Below, one piece after another: positions 29,721-38,034 of a stretch of DNA of 64,000 nucleotides (the first letter of the stretch is position 1; each line of letters begins with the position of its first letter). A model generated the notes under the pieces. That model worked only from the letters and a program-made list of their open reading frames with translations. It ran no database searches and was not told where the DNA came from. Origin of the DNA: Clostridium niameyense. Lineage in GTDB: Bacteria; Bacillota; Clostridia; Clostridiales; Clostridiaceae. Position numbers and translations under genes: made by a program. Location of the stretch: NCBI RefSeq assembly GCF_001243045.1, contig NZ_LN849007.1, positions 710,989 to 774,988 of the forward strand, written 5' to 3'.

Positions 29721-31460
29721 ATGGTAGAATATGATTTTGATATTGAGAAAAGTAAAGATGGTTTTAATATAATTAAGATATATAAGGATAATAAAAAGAT
29801 ATATATAGGTAGTAAATATAATATGAAGGCTAAAATAGGTGAATTTATTAATAGCTTAAATAAGGATAAAGACGAAAAAAATGTATTTTTAATATTTGGA
29901 ATAGGTTCAGGAGAATGCTTAAGTGAACTTAATAAATTATATCCTAAAAGTAAAATTGTAATATTTGAACCAAATTTAAAATTAATAAATTATATAAAGC
30001 AAAATCCCATACAGTATAAGTTTTTAGAAAAAGAAAATGTATATCTTATAAATCCTAAAAGAACCAATTTAACTGAAGGGCTATTTAATATAATAAAGGA
30101 GTATGAAATTACAAAAGTTACGTATAGGTCTATTATGAATTATGATAAAATTTATAGTAATGAATTTTTAGAATTTACTAAAATAGTAAAGGAATTTTTA
30201 TCAGATAATGTTATATCTAGAAATACTAATTTAAGATTTTCAGAAATTTGGTTCAAAACTTTAATTAACAACTTGAAATATATTATTGATGCAATTAATG
30301 TGGAGGAGTATAAAGATAAGTATAAGAATATCCCAGCTATTATTGTATCAGCAGGGCCATCATTATCTAAAAATATAGATGAATTAAAAAATATAAGTAA
30401 AGATATGCTTATTTTATCTGGGGGCAGAACATTAAAACCTTTATTGGAAAAAGAGATAAATCCAGATTTAATAGGTGTAGTTGATCCAGGAGAAATATCT
30501 TATAAATTAGTTAAGGGTTATATAGATAAATGTAATGTTCCGCTTTTATTTTATGAAGGAACTAATTCTAATGTAGTAAGAGATCATAATGGAAAAAAGA
30601 TTATATTTGGACAAAGTGAATTAATAAATAAAATTTTAGAGACCAATACTAAAAACTTAACAGCAGGTGGGTCTATTGCTCATACATTAACTATGAATGC
30701 TATATTTTTTGGTTGCAATCCAATAATATTTATTGGACAGGATTTAGCATATACAGGAGAGAAATTTCATTCAGAAATAGCTACCAATCACTTTGCAGTA
30801 GATAAAGATAATGATATAACAGATAAAGATGGATTATATGTTGAAGATATAAATGGACAGAAAGTTAAAACTAGTGAAATTTTAGATAATTTTAGAAGAG
30901 ATTTTGAAAGTATTATAAAAGCTAATAAGGAAACGGTATTTATAGATGCTACAGAAGGTGGAGCTAAAATTGAGGGTACAACTGTAATGACATTGAAGGA
31001 AGCTATAGAAAAGTATAAGTTAAATAAAACAATGAATAATATATTTAAGGAAGAGAAAATTAACAATAAGAAAAGTAAGGTTAAAGAAAATACTATAAAT
31101 ATGCTTGATGAATCTATAAAGGCTATTAAATTTATTAATATTAAATGTAAAGAAGCATTGAGGATATTAGATGATTTAAGAATAGATTTAATAGTTAAAG
31201 AAAGTTCTAAAGTTAACAAGAGTTTAAAAAAATTAGATAAAATAGATGAGGAAATTAAGTGTAAATACAAAAACTTAGAAATTTTAAATAATTTATTATA
31301 TCCATTAACTTATAGTATATTAACTAGTTACAAAGCGGAAACAGATGAAGACATAATAAATAAAAATAAATTTTTATATAAATCAATTTTGGAAGTTATA
31401 AATTATGCTCTTAATTTTATAGAAGATGAATTATTACAAATAAAAAATATGGAGATATAA
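29721..31460 (+). CDS. maf: Maf-family (DUF115) flagellin glycosyltransferase 1
   Basis: Motility accessory factor proteins transfer nonulosonic acids from CMP-sugar to Ser/Thr of flagellin in the cytoplasm before export. This 579-residue protein has the DUF115 core at about 195-420, with PAIIVSAGPSLSKNIDEL, ILSGGRTLKPL and FIGQDLAYTGEKFHSE. The N-terminal Rossmann-like region (FLIFGIGSGECLSEL) comes first, and a helical C-terminal extension from about 440 is probably coiled coil. It sits directly after the flagellins and 3 nt before a second, shorter Maf. Confidence 0.92.
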   Translation: MVEYDFDIEKSKDGFNIIKIYKDNKKIYIGSKYNMKAKIGEFINSLNKDKDEKNVFLIFGIGSGECLSELNKLYPKSKIVIFEPNLKLINYIKQNPIQYKFLEKENVYLINPKRTNLTEGLFNIIKEYEITKVTYRSIMNYDKIYSNEFLEFTKIVKEFLSDNVISRNTNLRFSEIWFKTLINNLKYIIDAINVEEYKDKYKNIPAIIVSAGPSLSKNIDELKNISKDMLILSGGRTLKPLLEKEINPDLIGVVDPGEISYKLVKGYIDKCNVPLLFYEGTNSNVVRDHNGKKIIFGQSELINKILETNTKNLTAGGSIAHTLTMNAIFFGCNPIIFIGQDLAYTGEKFHSEIATNHFAVDKDNDITDKDGLYVEDINGQKVKTSEILDNFRRDFESIIKANKETVFIDATEGGAKIEGTTVMTLKEAIEKYKLNKTMNNIFKEEKINNKKSKVKENTINMLDESIKAIKFINIKCKEALRILDDLRIDLIVKESSKVNKSLKKLDKIDEEIKCKYKNLEILNNLLYPLTYSILTSYKAETDEDIINKNKFLYKSILEVINYALNFIEDELLQIKNMEI

Positions 31461-31463
31461 TTT

Positions 31464-32696
31464 ATGTTAAAATTAGAAAAAACAAAGAGTGAATTATATA
31501 CTGTTAAATATAATAATAAATATTTACATAGTAAGTATGATCCGTTAGAAGAAAGTAAGAAATTTATAAATAAGTATAAAAATTTAATAGAAAAATCCTC
31601 TATTATTTTAATATATGGATTAGGATTAGGATATCATGTAGAACAGGTATTTAATATTAATAATAAAGTACAAATTTATGTTTTTGAAGGAAATGAAGAA
31701 TTAATAAATGTATGTAAAAAAACAAATTTTAAGTTATTCTGTAATAAAAGAATAAATATAATTTCTTATAAGGAAAGGGATTTTTATAGCATATTTAGTA
31801 AAGTGATAAAAGGAGTAAAGGATATAATAGTACATAGGCCTTCTTTGCAAACTATAAAGTATAGTAATAAGGAATTGTATGCTTTAATTAATAATTATAT
31901 AATATCCAAACAAGCTGTAGATAATAGTGGAATGTTGGAAGAAAATTATAAGGAAAATTTTAAACAATGTTATAGTAGTATACATAGTCTAATAAAGCAG
32001 TTTAATAAAGAAAACAAACCATATATTATAACAGCAGCAGGACCATCTTTAGATGATGAATTAGAGATATTAAAGAATAACAGAAAAAATTTTATAGTAA
32101 TAACAGTAGGAACAGCGCTAAAATCATTAATGAATAATAATATAAAACCTGATATTATAGTTATAATAGATGGAAAAAAACCAGTAGCTAATCAGTTAAG
32201 TGGATTTGAAAATGAGAATATATCACTTTGTTTTTTATCTACTGCATCTAGATGGGCAGTTAAAGGATATAAAGGTCCTAAATATATATTTTTCAACGCT
32301 ATGGGAGAAGATGAAATTATAATTGAAACAGGAAAGACAGTGGCGGTAGCGGCTATGAATATAGCTATAAAATGTGGAGCGAAGGAGGTAGTTTTATTAG
32401 GCCAAGATTTAGCTTATTTAAATGGTAAATCACATATAAGTGCATTTAAGGATATCTATAATTGTGAGGATAATCCAATAATAAATGAACAAAATGATGT
32501 GGTTAAAGGTGTTGATGGAAAGATGCTTAAAACTACTAAGGGGTATATTTATTTTAAAAATCAAATAGAGAATGTAATTAAAAAGAACCTCAATGTAAAT
32601 TTTGTGAATTGTAGCAAAGGTGCTTTAATTAAAGGAGCAAAGAATATTGATTTTAAACAGTATTTAAGTAAGCTATTTTGCGACATAAGCATTTAA
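31464..32696 (+). CDS. maf: Maf-family (DUF115) flagellin glycosyltransferase 2
   Basis: Second Maf protein of 410 residues with the same core: ILIYGLGLGYHVEQVF near the N terminus, PYIITAAGPSLDDELEIL at about 190 and LLGQDLAYLNGKSHIS near 310. It lacks the helical C-terminal extension of the first Maf and is quite divergent from it. Two Mafs in one locus occur where two sugars or two sets of sites are used. It is cotranscribed with the first (3-nt gap). Its ribosome site is weak, which suggests coupling. Confidence 0.9.
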   Translation: MLKLEKTKSELYTVKYNNKYLHSKYDPLEESKKFINKYKNLIEKSSIILIYGLGLGYHVEQVFNINNKVQIYVFEGNEELINVCKKTNFKLFCNKRINIISYKERDFYSIFSKVIKGVKDIIVHRPSLQTIKYSNKELYALINNYIISKQAVDNSGMLEENYKENFKQCYSSIHSLIKQFNKENKPYIITAAGPSLDDELEILKNNRKNFIVITVGTALKSLMNNNIKPDIIVIIDGKKPVANQLSGFENENISLCFLSTASRWAVKGYKGPKYIFFNAMGEDEIIIETGKTVAVAAMNIAIKCGAKEVVLLGQDLAYLNGKSHISAFKDIYNCEDNPIINEQNDVVKGVDGKMLKTTKGYIYFKNQIENVIKKNLNVNFVNCSKGALIKGAKNIDFKQYLSKLFCDISI

Positions 32697-32720
32697 AGAA
32701 TTTAAAAATATTATCGACTA
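32694..32720 (+). promoter_or_regulatory. Possible sigma-D promoter before the small protein at 32763
   Basis: TAAA (32694-32697), 15 nt, ATCGACTA (32713-32720), one base different from the flagellin 2 -10 box. It overlaps the end of the second maf gene. Confidence 0.4.
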
Positions 32721-32762
32721 TTATAGTAAAATGAAAGGTTATTTTATTTGGGAGGAAAAATA

Positions 32763-33110
32763 ATGAGTAAAAAAATGGAGGCTTTAATAACAGCTAATGA
32801 ATATATGGAAAATTTAAAAAAAGGGATAAATACATTAATAGAATACATTCAATTAGAAGAAGAAAATAGAGCTTTTTCTTTAATTCCAAGCATATCTGAA
32901 GGAATAGGTTGGATTATGGAAGTTATTAATTTAACTTCTGATATTCAAAAAGAGCCTATAGATATATCAATTATGGATGAGAAGCTAGAAGAAATAGTGC
33001 AAGCTATTGAAAATGAGGATTATGTGTTAATAGGGGATTTATTTAACTATGAGATACTTCCAATCTTGAATGATGTACATGCTAAAATAAAAAATATAAT
33101 ATTAAATTAA
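32763..33110 (+). CDS. Small helical protein, family A (one of three in the window)
   Basis: A 115-residue acidic all-helical protein with no motif I can name. GGGAGG lies 8 nt before ATG 32763; a TTG at 32748 precedes the site. By pattern it resembles the products at 55162 and 46165: all three share an early GIxYI/AIDYI-like helix, then about 20 residues later a hydrophobic helix ending near an (A/W)xxxIExxL-like pattern, and a second helical half. Its place between the mafs and pseB and a possible sigma-D promoter suggest a filament-related job, perhaps as a chaperone; that is inference. Confidence 0.75.
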   Translation: MSKKMEALITANEYMENLKKGINTLIEYIQLEEENRAFSLIPSISEGIGWIMEVINLTSDIQKEPIDISIMDEKLEEIVQAIENEDYVLIGDLFNYEILPILNDVHAKIKNIILN

Positions 33111-33165
33111 TAAAAATATAAGACAATTTTATTATAAAAAAAAATTGCTGAAACAGGTGATAAAT

Positions 33166-34173
33166 ATGTTAAATAATAAATCTGTACTAATAACTGGAGG
33201 AACAGGATCTTTCGGTAAAAAATTCACTGAAATGATTTTAGATAGATATGATGTAAAAAAGATAATAATATATTCAAGAGATGAATTTAAACAAGATTTA
33301 ATGAAAAAGGAATTTTCTATAACCTATCCTAATAAGGTACATAAATTAAGATTTTTTATAGGGGACGTTAGGGATAAGGATAGATTATATAGAGCTTTTA
33401 ATGGAGTAGATTATATAATTCATGCGGCAGCTATGAAACAAGTGCCAGCTTGTGAATATAATCCTTTTGAGGCTATAAAGACTAACATTCATGGTGCACA
33501 AAACGTAATAGATGTAGCTTTAGATAGAGGTGTAAAAAAAGTTGTAGCATTATCTACAGATAAATCAGTAAATCCTATAAATTTATATGGAGGAACAAAA
33601 TTAGTCTCTGATAAATTATTTATAGCTGCAAATGCTTATTCAGGTGAGGATGGAACTATATTTTCAGTAGTTAGATATGGAAATGTAGCAGGCAGTAGAG
33701 GCTCTGTTATTCCATTTTTTAAATCACTAATTGAAAAAGGATATGATGAACTTCCTATAACAGATTTTAGAATGACTAGATTTTGGATTACTTTGGAAGA
33801 AGGCGTAGAATTAGTATTTAAAGCATTAGGAGAATCTAAGGGAGGAGAAACGTATATATCTAAAATTCCTTCATTTAAAATAACAGATTTAGCTGAAGCA
33901 ATGATGCCAAATTGTAAGTTGAAAGAGGTTGGAATTAGAGAGGGAGAAAAACTCCATGAAGTAATGGTTACGAAAGATGATTCAAGATATACTTATGAAT
34001 ATGAAGGCCATTATATAGTATATCCTCATTTTGACTGGTGGAATTCTCAAAAGTATTTAACACCAGGAGGAGCTTTGATAGAAGAAGGTTTTGAATATAA
34101 TTCTGGAGCTAATAATGAATGGTTATCAATAGAACAATTAAAAGAAGAAATAAATAAATTACAATTATTTTAG
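33166..34173 (+). CDS. pseB: UDP-GlcNAc 4,6-dehydratase (inverting), PseB
   Basis: First enzyme of CMP-pseudaminic acid synthesis. It converts UDP-GlcNAc to a 4-keto-6-deoxy-L-altro sugar with NADP. It is a 335-residue short-chain dehydrogenase with SVLITGGTGSFGKKF (nucleotide-binding loop, residues 5-19), the PseB-typical YSRDEFKQ, the TDK segment in ALSTDKSVNPINLYGGTK and the Y-x3-K pair in the same segment. A TTG at 33145 is open, but CAGGTG favours ATG 33166. The remaining pathway genes lie 5.4 kb downstream, after a modification cassette. Confidence 0.92.
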   Translation: MLNNKSVLITGGTGSFGKKFTEMILDRYDVKKIIIYSRDEFKQDLMKKEFSITYPNKVHKLRFFIGDVRDKDRLYRAFNGVDYIIHAAAMKQVPACEYNPFEAIKTNIHGAQNVIDVALDRGVKKVVALSTDKSVNPINLYGGTKLVSDKLFIAANAYSGEDGTIFSVVRYGNVAGSRGSVIPFFKSLIEKGYDELPITDFRMTRFWITLEEGVELVFKALGESKGGETYISKIPSFKITDLAEAMMPNCKLKEVGIREGEKLHEVMVTKDDSRYTYEYEGHYIVYPHFDWWNSQKYLTPGGALIEEGFEYNSGANNEWLSIEQLKEEINKLQLF

Positions 34174-34193
34174 TGATTAAGGAGTTGCTATAG

Positions 34194-35681
34194 TTGAAAG
34201 CTATTATATTAAATGCAGGTAAAGATAATATATTAAATGATAGGCCAAAATGTTTGCTGGAGATAGAAGGTAATTCAATATTAGAGATGCAAATAAATAT
34301 TCTGTATACTTGTGGTATAAATGATATATCAGTTGTTAGAGGATATGAAAAAAATAAAATAGATATACCAGGAATTAAATATTACGATAATGATGATTAT
34401 AAGAACACAAATGTATTAAATTCATTATTTTGTGCTAGGGAGGAATTAAATGATGATACTTTAATCTTATATGGAGACATATTATTTGATGAAGATGTAA
34501 TACTTAGAATGTTAGATTCTAAAGCGGACATATCTATTGGAGTAAAATTGAATATAGATGATTATTTAAATATTAATGATTGTAGTATAGAAAATAAGGA
34601 AATGTTAATATTTGATGGGCAAAATAATGTAGAGAAAATAGGAAAAGGATTATCAGATATACGTAATAACAATTATGGATTATTTACAGGAATGATAAAA
34701 TGTACCCAAAGGGGAACATATATTCTAAAAAATAATTATGATAGAATAAGTGAAGTTCAGGAATCTCATAATTACTTAAATAAAATAGATTTAAAAAATA
34801 TTTGGATAACAGATTTATTAAATGAATTATGCAAGATGGGTATAGATCTAAAATGTGTTATTATAGAAAAAAACTGGGCGGAAATAGATACGTTAGAAGA
34901 TTACAATAGAATTAAAAAAGATTCATTATTTATAAATAAGCTAATTAAGGTAAAAACAGATTGGAAGGAAAGAGCTAAAACCTATGATAATATAAGATGG
35001 GTAAATAGAAATGAAACATTAGATCAAATGGTAGAGTTTGCAGGTGATGTAAATAATAAAAAAATTTTGGACGTAGGTACAGGTACGGGAAAAGTTTTAA
35101 AAACTTTATATAATAAGTATCCAGAAGGTAATTATTATGGAATAGATGTGAGTGCTGGTATGATGAGCAAAATAGATGCTTCACTAGGTTTTAATCTTTC
35201 ACAAAGTAAAGTTGAGGATTTAAGTTTATTTGAAGATAATTCTTTTGATGTTGTAACAGCCAGAATGATTCTTCATCATTCGGAAGATTTAAATAAAGCT
35301 TTTAGAGAAGTAAAAAGAATTTTAAAACCAGGTGGTAAATTTATTGTATGTGAAGGAACGCCTCCAGATAGATATAGTGTTAAATTTTATGAAGAAATGT
35401 TTAAATATAAGGAAAATAGACATACATTTTTATTGGATGACTTAACTAATTTATTTGTAAATGCTGATTTCAAAGATATATTCTCTAGAACTATAGTTTT
35501 AAATGATATGAGTTTAAATAACTGGTTAAATAATGCGGGAGTTCCTTTTAGAAACTTAGATATAATAAGAAAAATGCATTTTGAATGCGATAAACTAGTT
35601 AAACAAGCTTATGATATGAAAATAGTAGAAGATGATATCATTATGAATTGGAAGTTCGCAGTTGTTTATGGAATAAAGTAG
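34194..35681 (+). CDS. Nucleotidyltransferase-SAM methyltransferase fusion
   Basis: A 495-residue two-domain protein. Residues 1-245 are a sugar-phosphate/choline-phosphate type nucleotidyltransferase (KAIILNAG then RPKCLLEIEGNSILEMQI, LILYGDILFDEDV), closest in style to LicC-like cytidylyltransferases. Residues 255-495 are a class I SAM methyltransferase with ILDVGTGTGKVL, YGIDVSAGMM and the post-II segment DVVTARMILHHSE. The start TTG 34194 has AAGGAG 9 nt before it. The fusion suggests that an activated (NDP- or CMP-linked) small molecule is both made and methylated for flagellin decoration. The substrates are unknown. Confidence 0.8.
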   Translation: MKAIILNAGKDNILNDRPKCLLEIEGNSILEMQINILYTCGINDISVVRGYEKNKIDIPGIKYYDNDDYKNTNVLNSLFCAREELNDDTLILYGDILFDEDVILRMLDSKADISIGVKLNIDDYLNINDCSIENKEMLIFDGQNNVEKIGKGLSDIRNNNYGLFTGMIKCTQRGTYILKNNYDRISEVQESHNYLNKIDLKNIWITDLLNELCKMGIDLKCVIIEKNWAEIDTLEDYNRIKKDSLFINKLIKVKTDWKERAKTYDNIRWVNRNETLDQMVEFAGDVNNKKILDVGTGTGKVLKTLYNKYPEGNYYGIDVSAGMMSKIDASLGFNLSQSKVEDLSLFEDNSFDVVTARMILHHSEDLNKAFREVKRILKPGGKFIVCEGTPPDRYSVKFYEEMFKYKENRHTFLLDDLTNLFVNADFKDIFSRTIVLNDMSLNNWLNNAGVPFRNLDIIRKMHFECDKLVKQAYDMKIVEDDIIMNWKFAVVYGIK

Positions 35682-35740
35682 AGTTTATCTTATATTTTTT
35701 AATAAAAATAAAAGGAAATTACTTGTAAGGAGAAAACAAT

Positions 35741-36775
35741 ATGGAATGCTATTTGTATAATTTTGAAAAGGATAGAGAATTAGTTGATTTCTTAAATAAT
35801 AATGGGATAAATCAGCAACATTTTTTAAACAAAAGACTTTATGATGATATGCATAATTTTAATTATTTTTATATTGTATGTAAAGATAATAAAGATATAC
35901 AAGGGGTGATGCCTTTTATTTTATATAAGAATTGTTTAGGAAATATTATCCATTCTATGCCGTTTATTGGTTACGGTGGAATTGCAAGTGTTAATAATAA
36001 GGAAGCAGTATTTAAGTCCATTAAAAATTTTTTAATGGACTTCTCACAAAAATATGATGTTAAACTTATGACTATATGTACACCGCCTTTTAAAAATTAT
36101 GAGTATGATTTATATAAGAGGATTTTTGAACCAAGTTTTGAAAGAAAAAATTTTTATCAGTATTTAGATTTAAAAGAAGATATATTTAAAAATATGAAGT
36201 CTAAATTCAGAGGAAATTTAAGACGTAATATAAATAAATGTAGAAAATACGGAGTTGAGTTAATAGAGAGTTGCGATTTAGAATATTTAAGAGATTGGTA
36301 CGATAATGTATATGTAAAAAGATTAACAGAAACTCATTGTGCTATATATCCTTATTCAGTATTTGAAACTATTGTAAAATATTATAGTAGGGATAAATTT
36401 AAAATGTTTTATACGATTTTAGAAGATAAAATAATAGGTGGTGGATTATACTTAAACCAAGGAATATCAGTAGATAATTTTATGAGAGTTGTAGATGGGG
36501 AATATATGTATACACAGGCTGGAACTTATTTGGATTATGCTAGTATAGAGTACGCATTAGAATTGGAAGTTGAGTATTACAATTGGCAATCTTGTGATGA
36601 AGTTGGTTCTAGTATATTTAAATATAAGGAAGATTGGGGTTCTGGTTTAGATTATCATTATTATTTAACTAGTATAGTTAGTAATATAGATAAACTTAGA
36701 GGCACTAGTTTAGATTTAATAAAAAAAGAATACAAGGGAATATATGTAATGCCTTATGAACAGTTTATCAAATAG
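35741..36775 (+). CDS. FemAB/GNAT-like acyl- or aminoacyltransferase
   Basis: A 344-residue protein with the double-GNAT look of FemAB-like and BioF2-type acyltransferases. The conserved core is FRGNLRRNINKCRKYGVELIE (from about residue 155), followed by a second half with GGGLYLNQGISVDNF and YNWQSCDEVGSSIFKYKEDWG. FemAB members transfer amino acids from aminoacyl-tRNA, while others use acyl-CoA. No PseH-type N-acetyltransferase is visible in the locus, so this gene could supply the acyl group at C4 of the sugar; that is inference. Confidence 0.75.
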   Translation: MECYLYNFEKDRELVDFLNNNGINQQHFLNKRLYDDMHNFNYFYIVCKDNKDIQGVMPFILYKNCLGNIIHSMPFIGYGGIASVNNKEAVFKSIKNFLMDFSQKYDVKLMTICTPPFKNYEYDLYKRIFEPSFERKNFYQYLDLKEDIFKNMKSKFRGNLRRNINKCRKYGVELIESCDLEYLRDWYDNVYVKRLTETHCAIYPYSVFETIVKYYSRDKFKMFYTILEDKIIGGGLYLNQGISVDNFMRVVDGEYMYTQAGTYLDYASIEYALELEVEYYNWQSCDEVGSSIFKYKEDWGSGLDYHYYLTSIVSNIDKLRGTSLDLIKKEYKGIYVMPYEQFIK

Positions 36776-36795
36776 ACTTTTGTTGGAGGATTATT

Positions 36796-37947
36796 TTGGT
36801 TATGAGAAATATTATGATATTAGGAGCAAGTGAAACTCAAATACCTTTTATAAAGATTGCTAAGGAAAAAGGGTATGGCGTAATTATTACAGATATAGAC
36901 AAGAATGCACCTGGATTAAAGTATGGAGATGTAGCTATAAATATTAGTGGAGAAAATAAGGAAAAGATATTGGAGTACGCTAGAAAGTTTAATATAGAAG
37001 GTATAATAACAAAAACGGAAAGGCTTTTAGCTACAGTAGCTTATGTAAATGAAAAATTAAATTTGAGAGGAATAAGATCCAAGGCTGCACGTGCTTCTAT
37101 AGATAAAGTCTTTTTACGAAAATGTATGAGAGAGAACGGAATTGATATATGTAAGAGTTATCAGGTAGAGTCATTAGAAGATGTTAAAGCTATATCAAAT
37201 AAATTAAGCTATCCGGTAGTTATGAAACCTATTGATGGAGGTGGGAGTAGAGGGGTAGTTAGGATAAATTCTAAAAATGAACTAGAAAAAAATTTTGATT
37301 ATTGTATGACATATAGTAGGGAGAAAAAGCTTATAATAGAGGATTTTATAGATGGAAAGGCATGTTCAGTAGAACTTATAACGCAAAATGGACATACTCA
37401 TGTGATTGCAGTATCTGAAGGCATAACTAGTGGATCTCCTTATTTTGTTGAAACACAGCATTTAATTCCTGCAAACTTTAGTATTAATATTTTAAAACAA
37501 ATAGAGGATATGTGTATAAAAACTTTAAAGGCTGTCGAAGTGGACAATGCAGTATCTTTTTTTGATATGAGGATTACTAAAAATGGACCTATTGTTATAG
37601 AAATAGCAGCTAGGTTTGCAGGAGATTATATATGCACTGATTTAATTAAATTAGCAACAGGAATAGATATGTATGAAAGTCTTATAAACATAGTTATGGG
37701 AGAAGAAGTAAGTCATAAAAATAAATTTAACAAATATGCAGTAGTTAAATTTATAACTAAATTTAATTATGAAAATGCAATAAAAAATCATAAAAGTATT
37801 ATACAAGATGATAATTATGTTAAGCATGAATATTATAATAGAACCAATGTATCTGGACTTTTTAATTCTTCAGATAGATTAGGATATTATATATTTAATG
37901 CAGAAAATAGAGAGTCCTTATTAAAAAGTTTAAGTTTAATAGATTAA
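36796..37947 (+). CDS. ATP-grasp carboxylate-amine ligase
   Basis: A 383-residue ATP-grasp enzyme. The N-terminal domain is Rossmann-like (IMILGASETQIPFIKIAKEKG). The ATP-binding region has YPVVMKPIDGGGSRGVV, then LIIEDFIDGKACSVELI, and a metal/phosphate segment IVIEIAARFAGDY near 270. The family joins a carboxylate to an amine via an acyl-phosphate. Here it may amidate the nonulosonic acid or build a small dipeptide-like group. TTG 36796 has the better-spaced GGAGG; ATG 36802 is the alternative. Confidence 0.88.
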   Translation: MVMRNIMILGASETQIPFIKIAKEKGYGVIITDIDKNAPGLKYGDVAINISGENKEKILEYARKFNIEGIITKTERLLATVAYVNEKLNLRGIRSKAARASIDKVFLRKCMRENGIDICKSYQVESLEDVKAISNKLSYPVVMKPIDGGGSRGVVRINSKNELEKNFDYCMTYSREKKLIIEDFIDGKACSVELITQNGHTHVIAVSEGITSGSPYFVETQHLIPANFSINILKQIEDMCIKTLKAVEVDNAVSFFDMRITKNGPIVIEIAARFAGDYICTDLIKLATGIDMYESLINIVMGEEVSHKNKFNKYAVVKFITKFNYENAIKNHKSIIQDDNYVKHEYYNRTNVSGLFNSSDRLGYYIFNAENRESLLKSLSLID

Positions 37948-38034
37948 AAGTTTAGTAAGGAACTCACTCAACATGTAAATTAATATAATTGAGTATCTAA
38001 TTATTTATAAGGATAGTGAAGAGAGGTAGATTAA

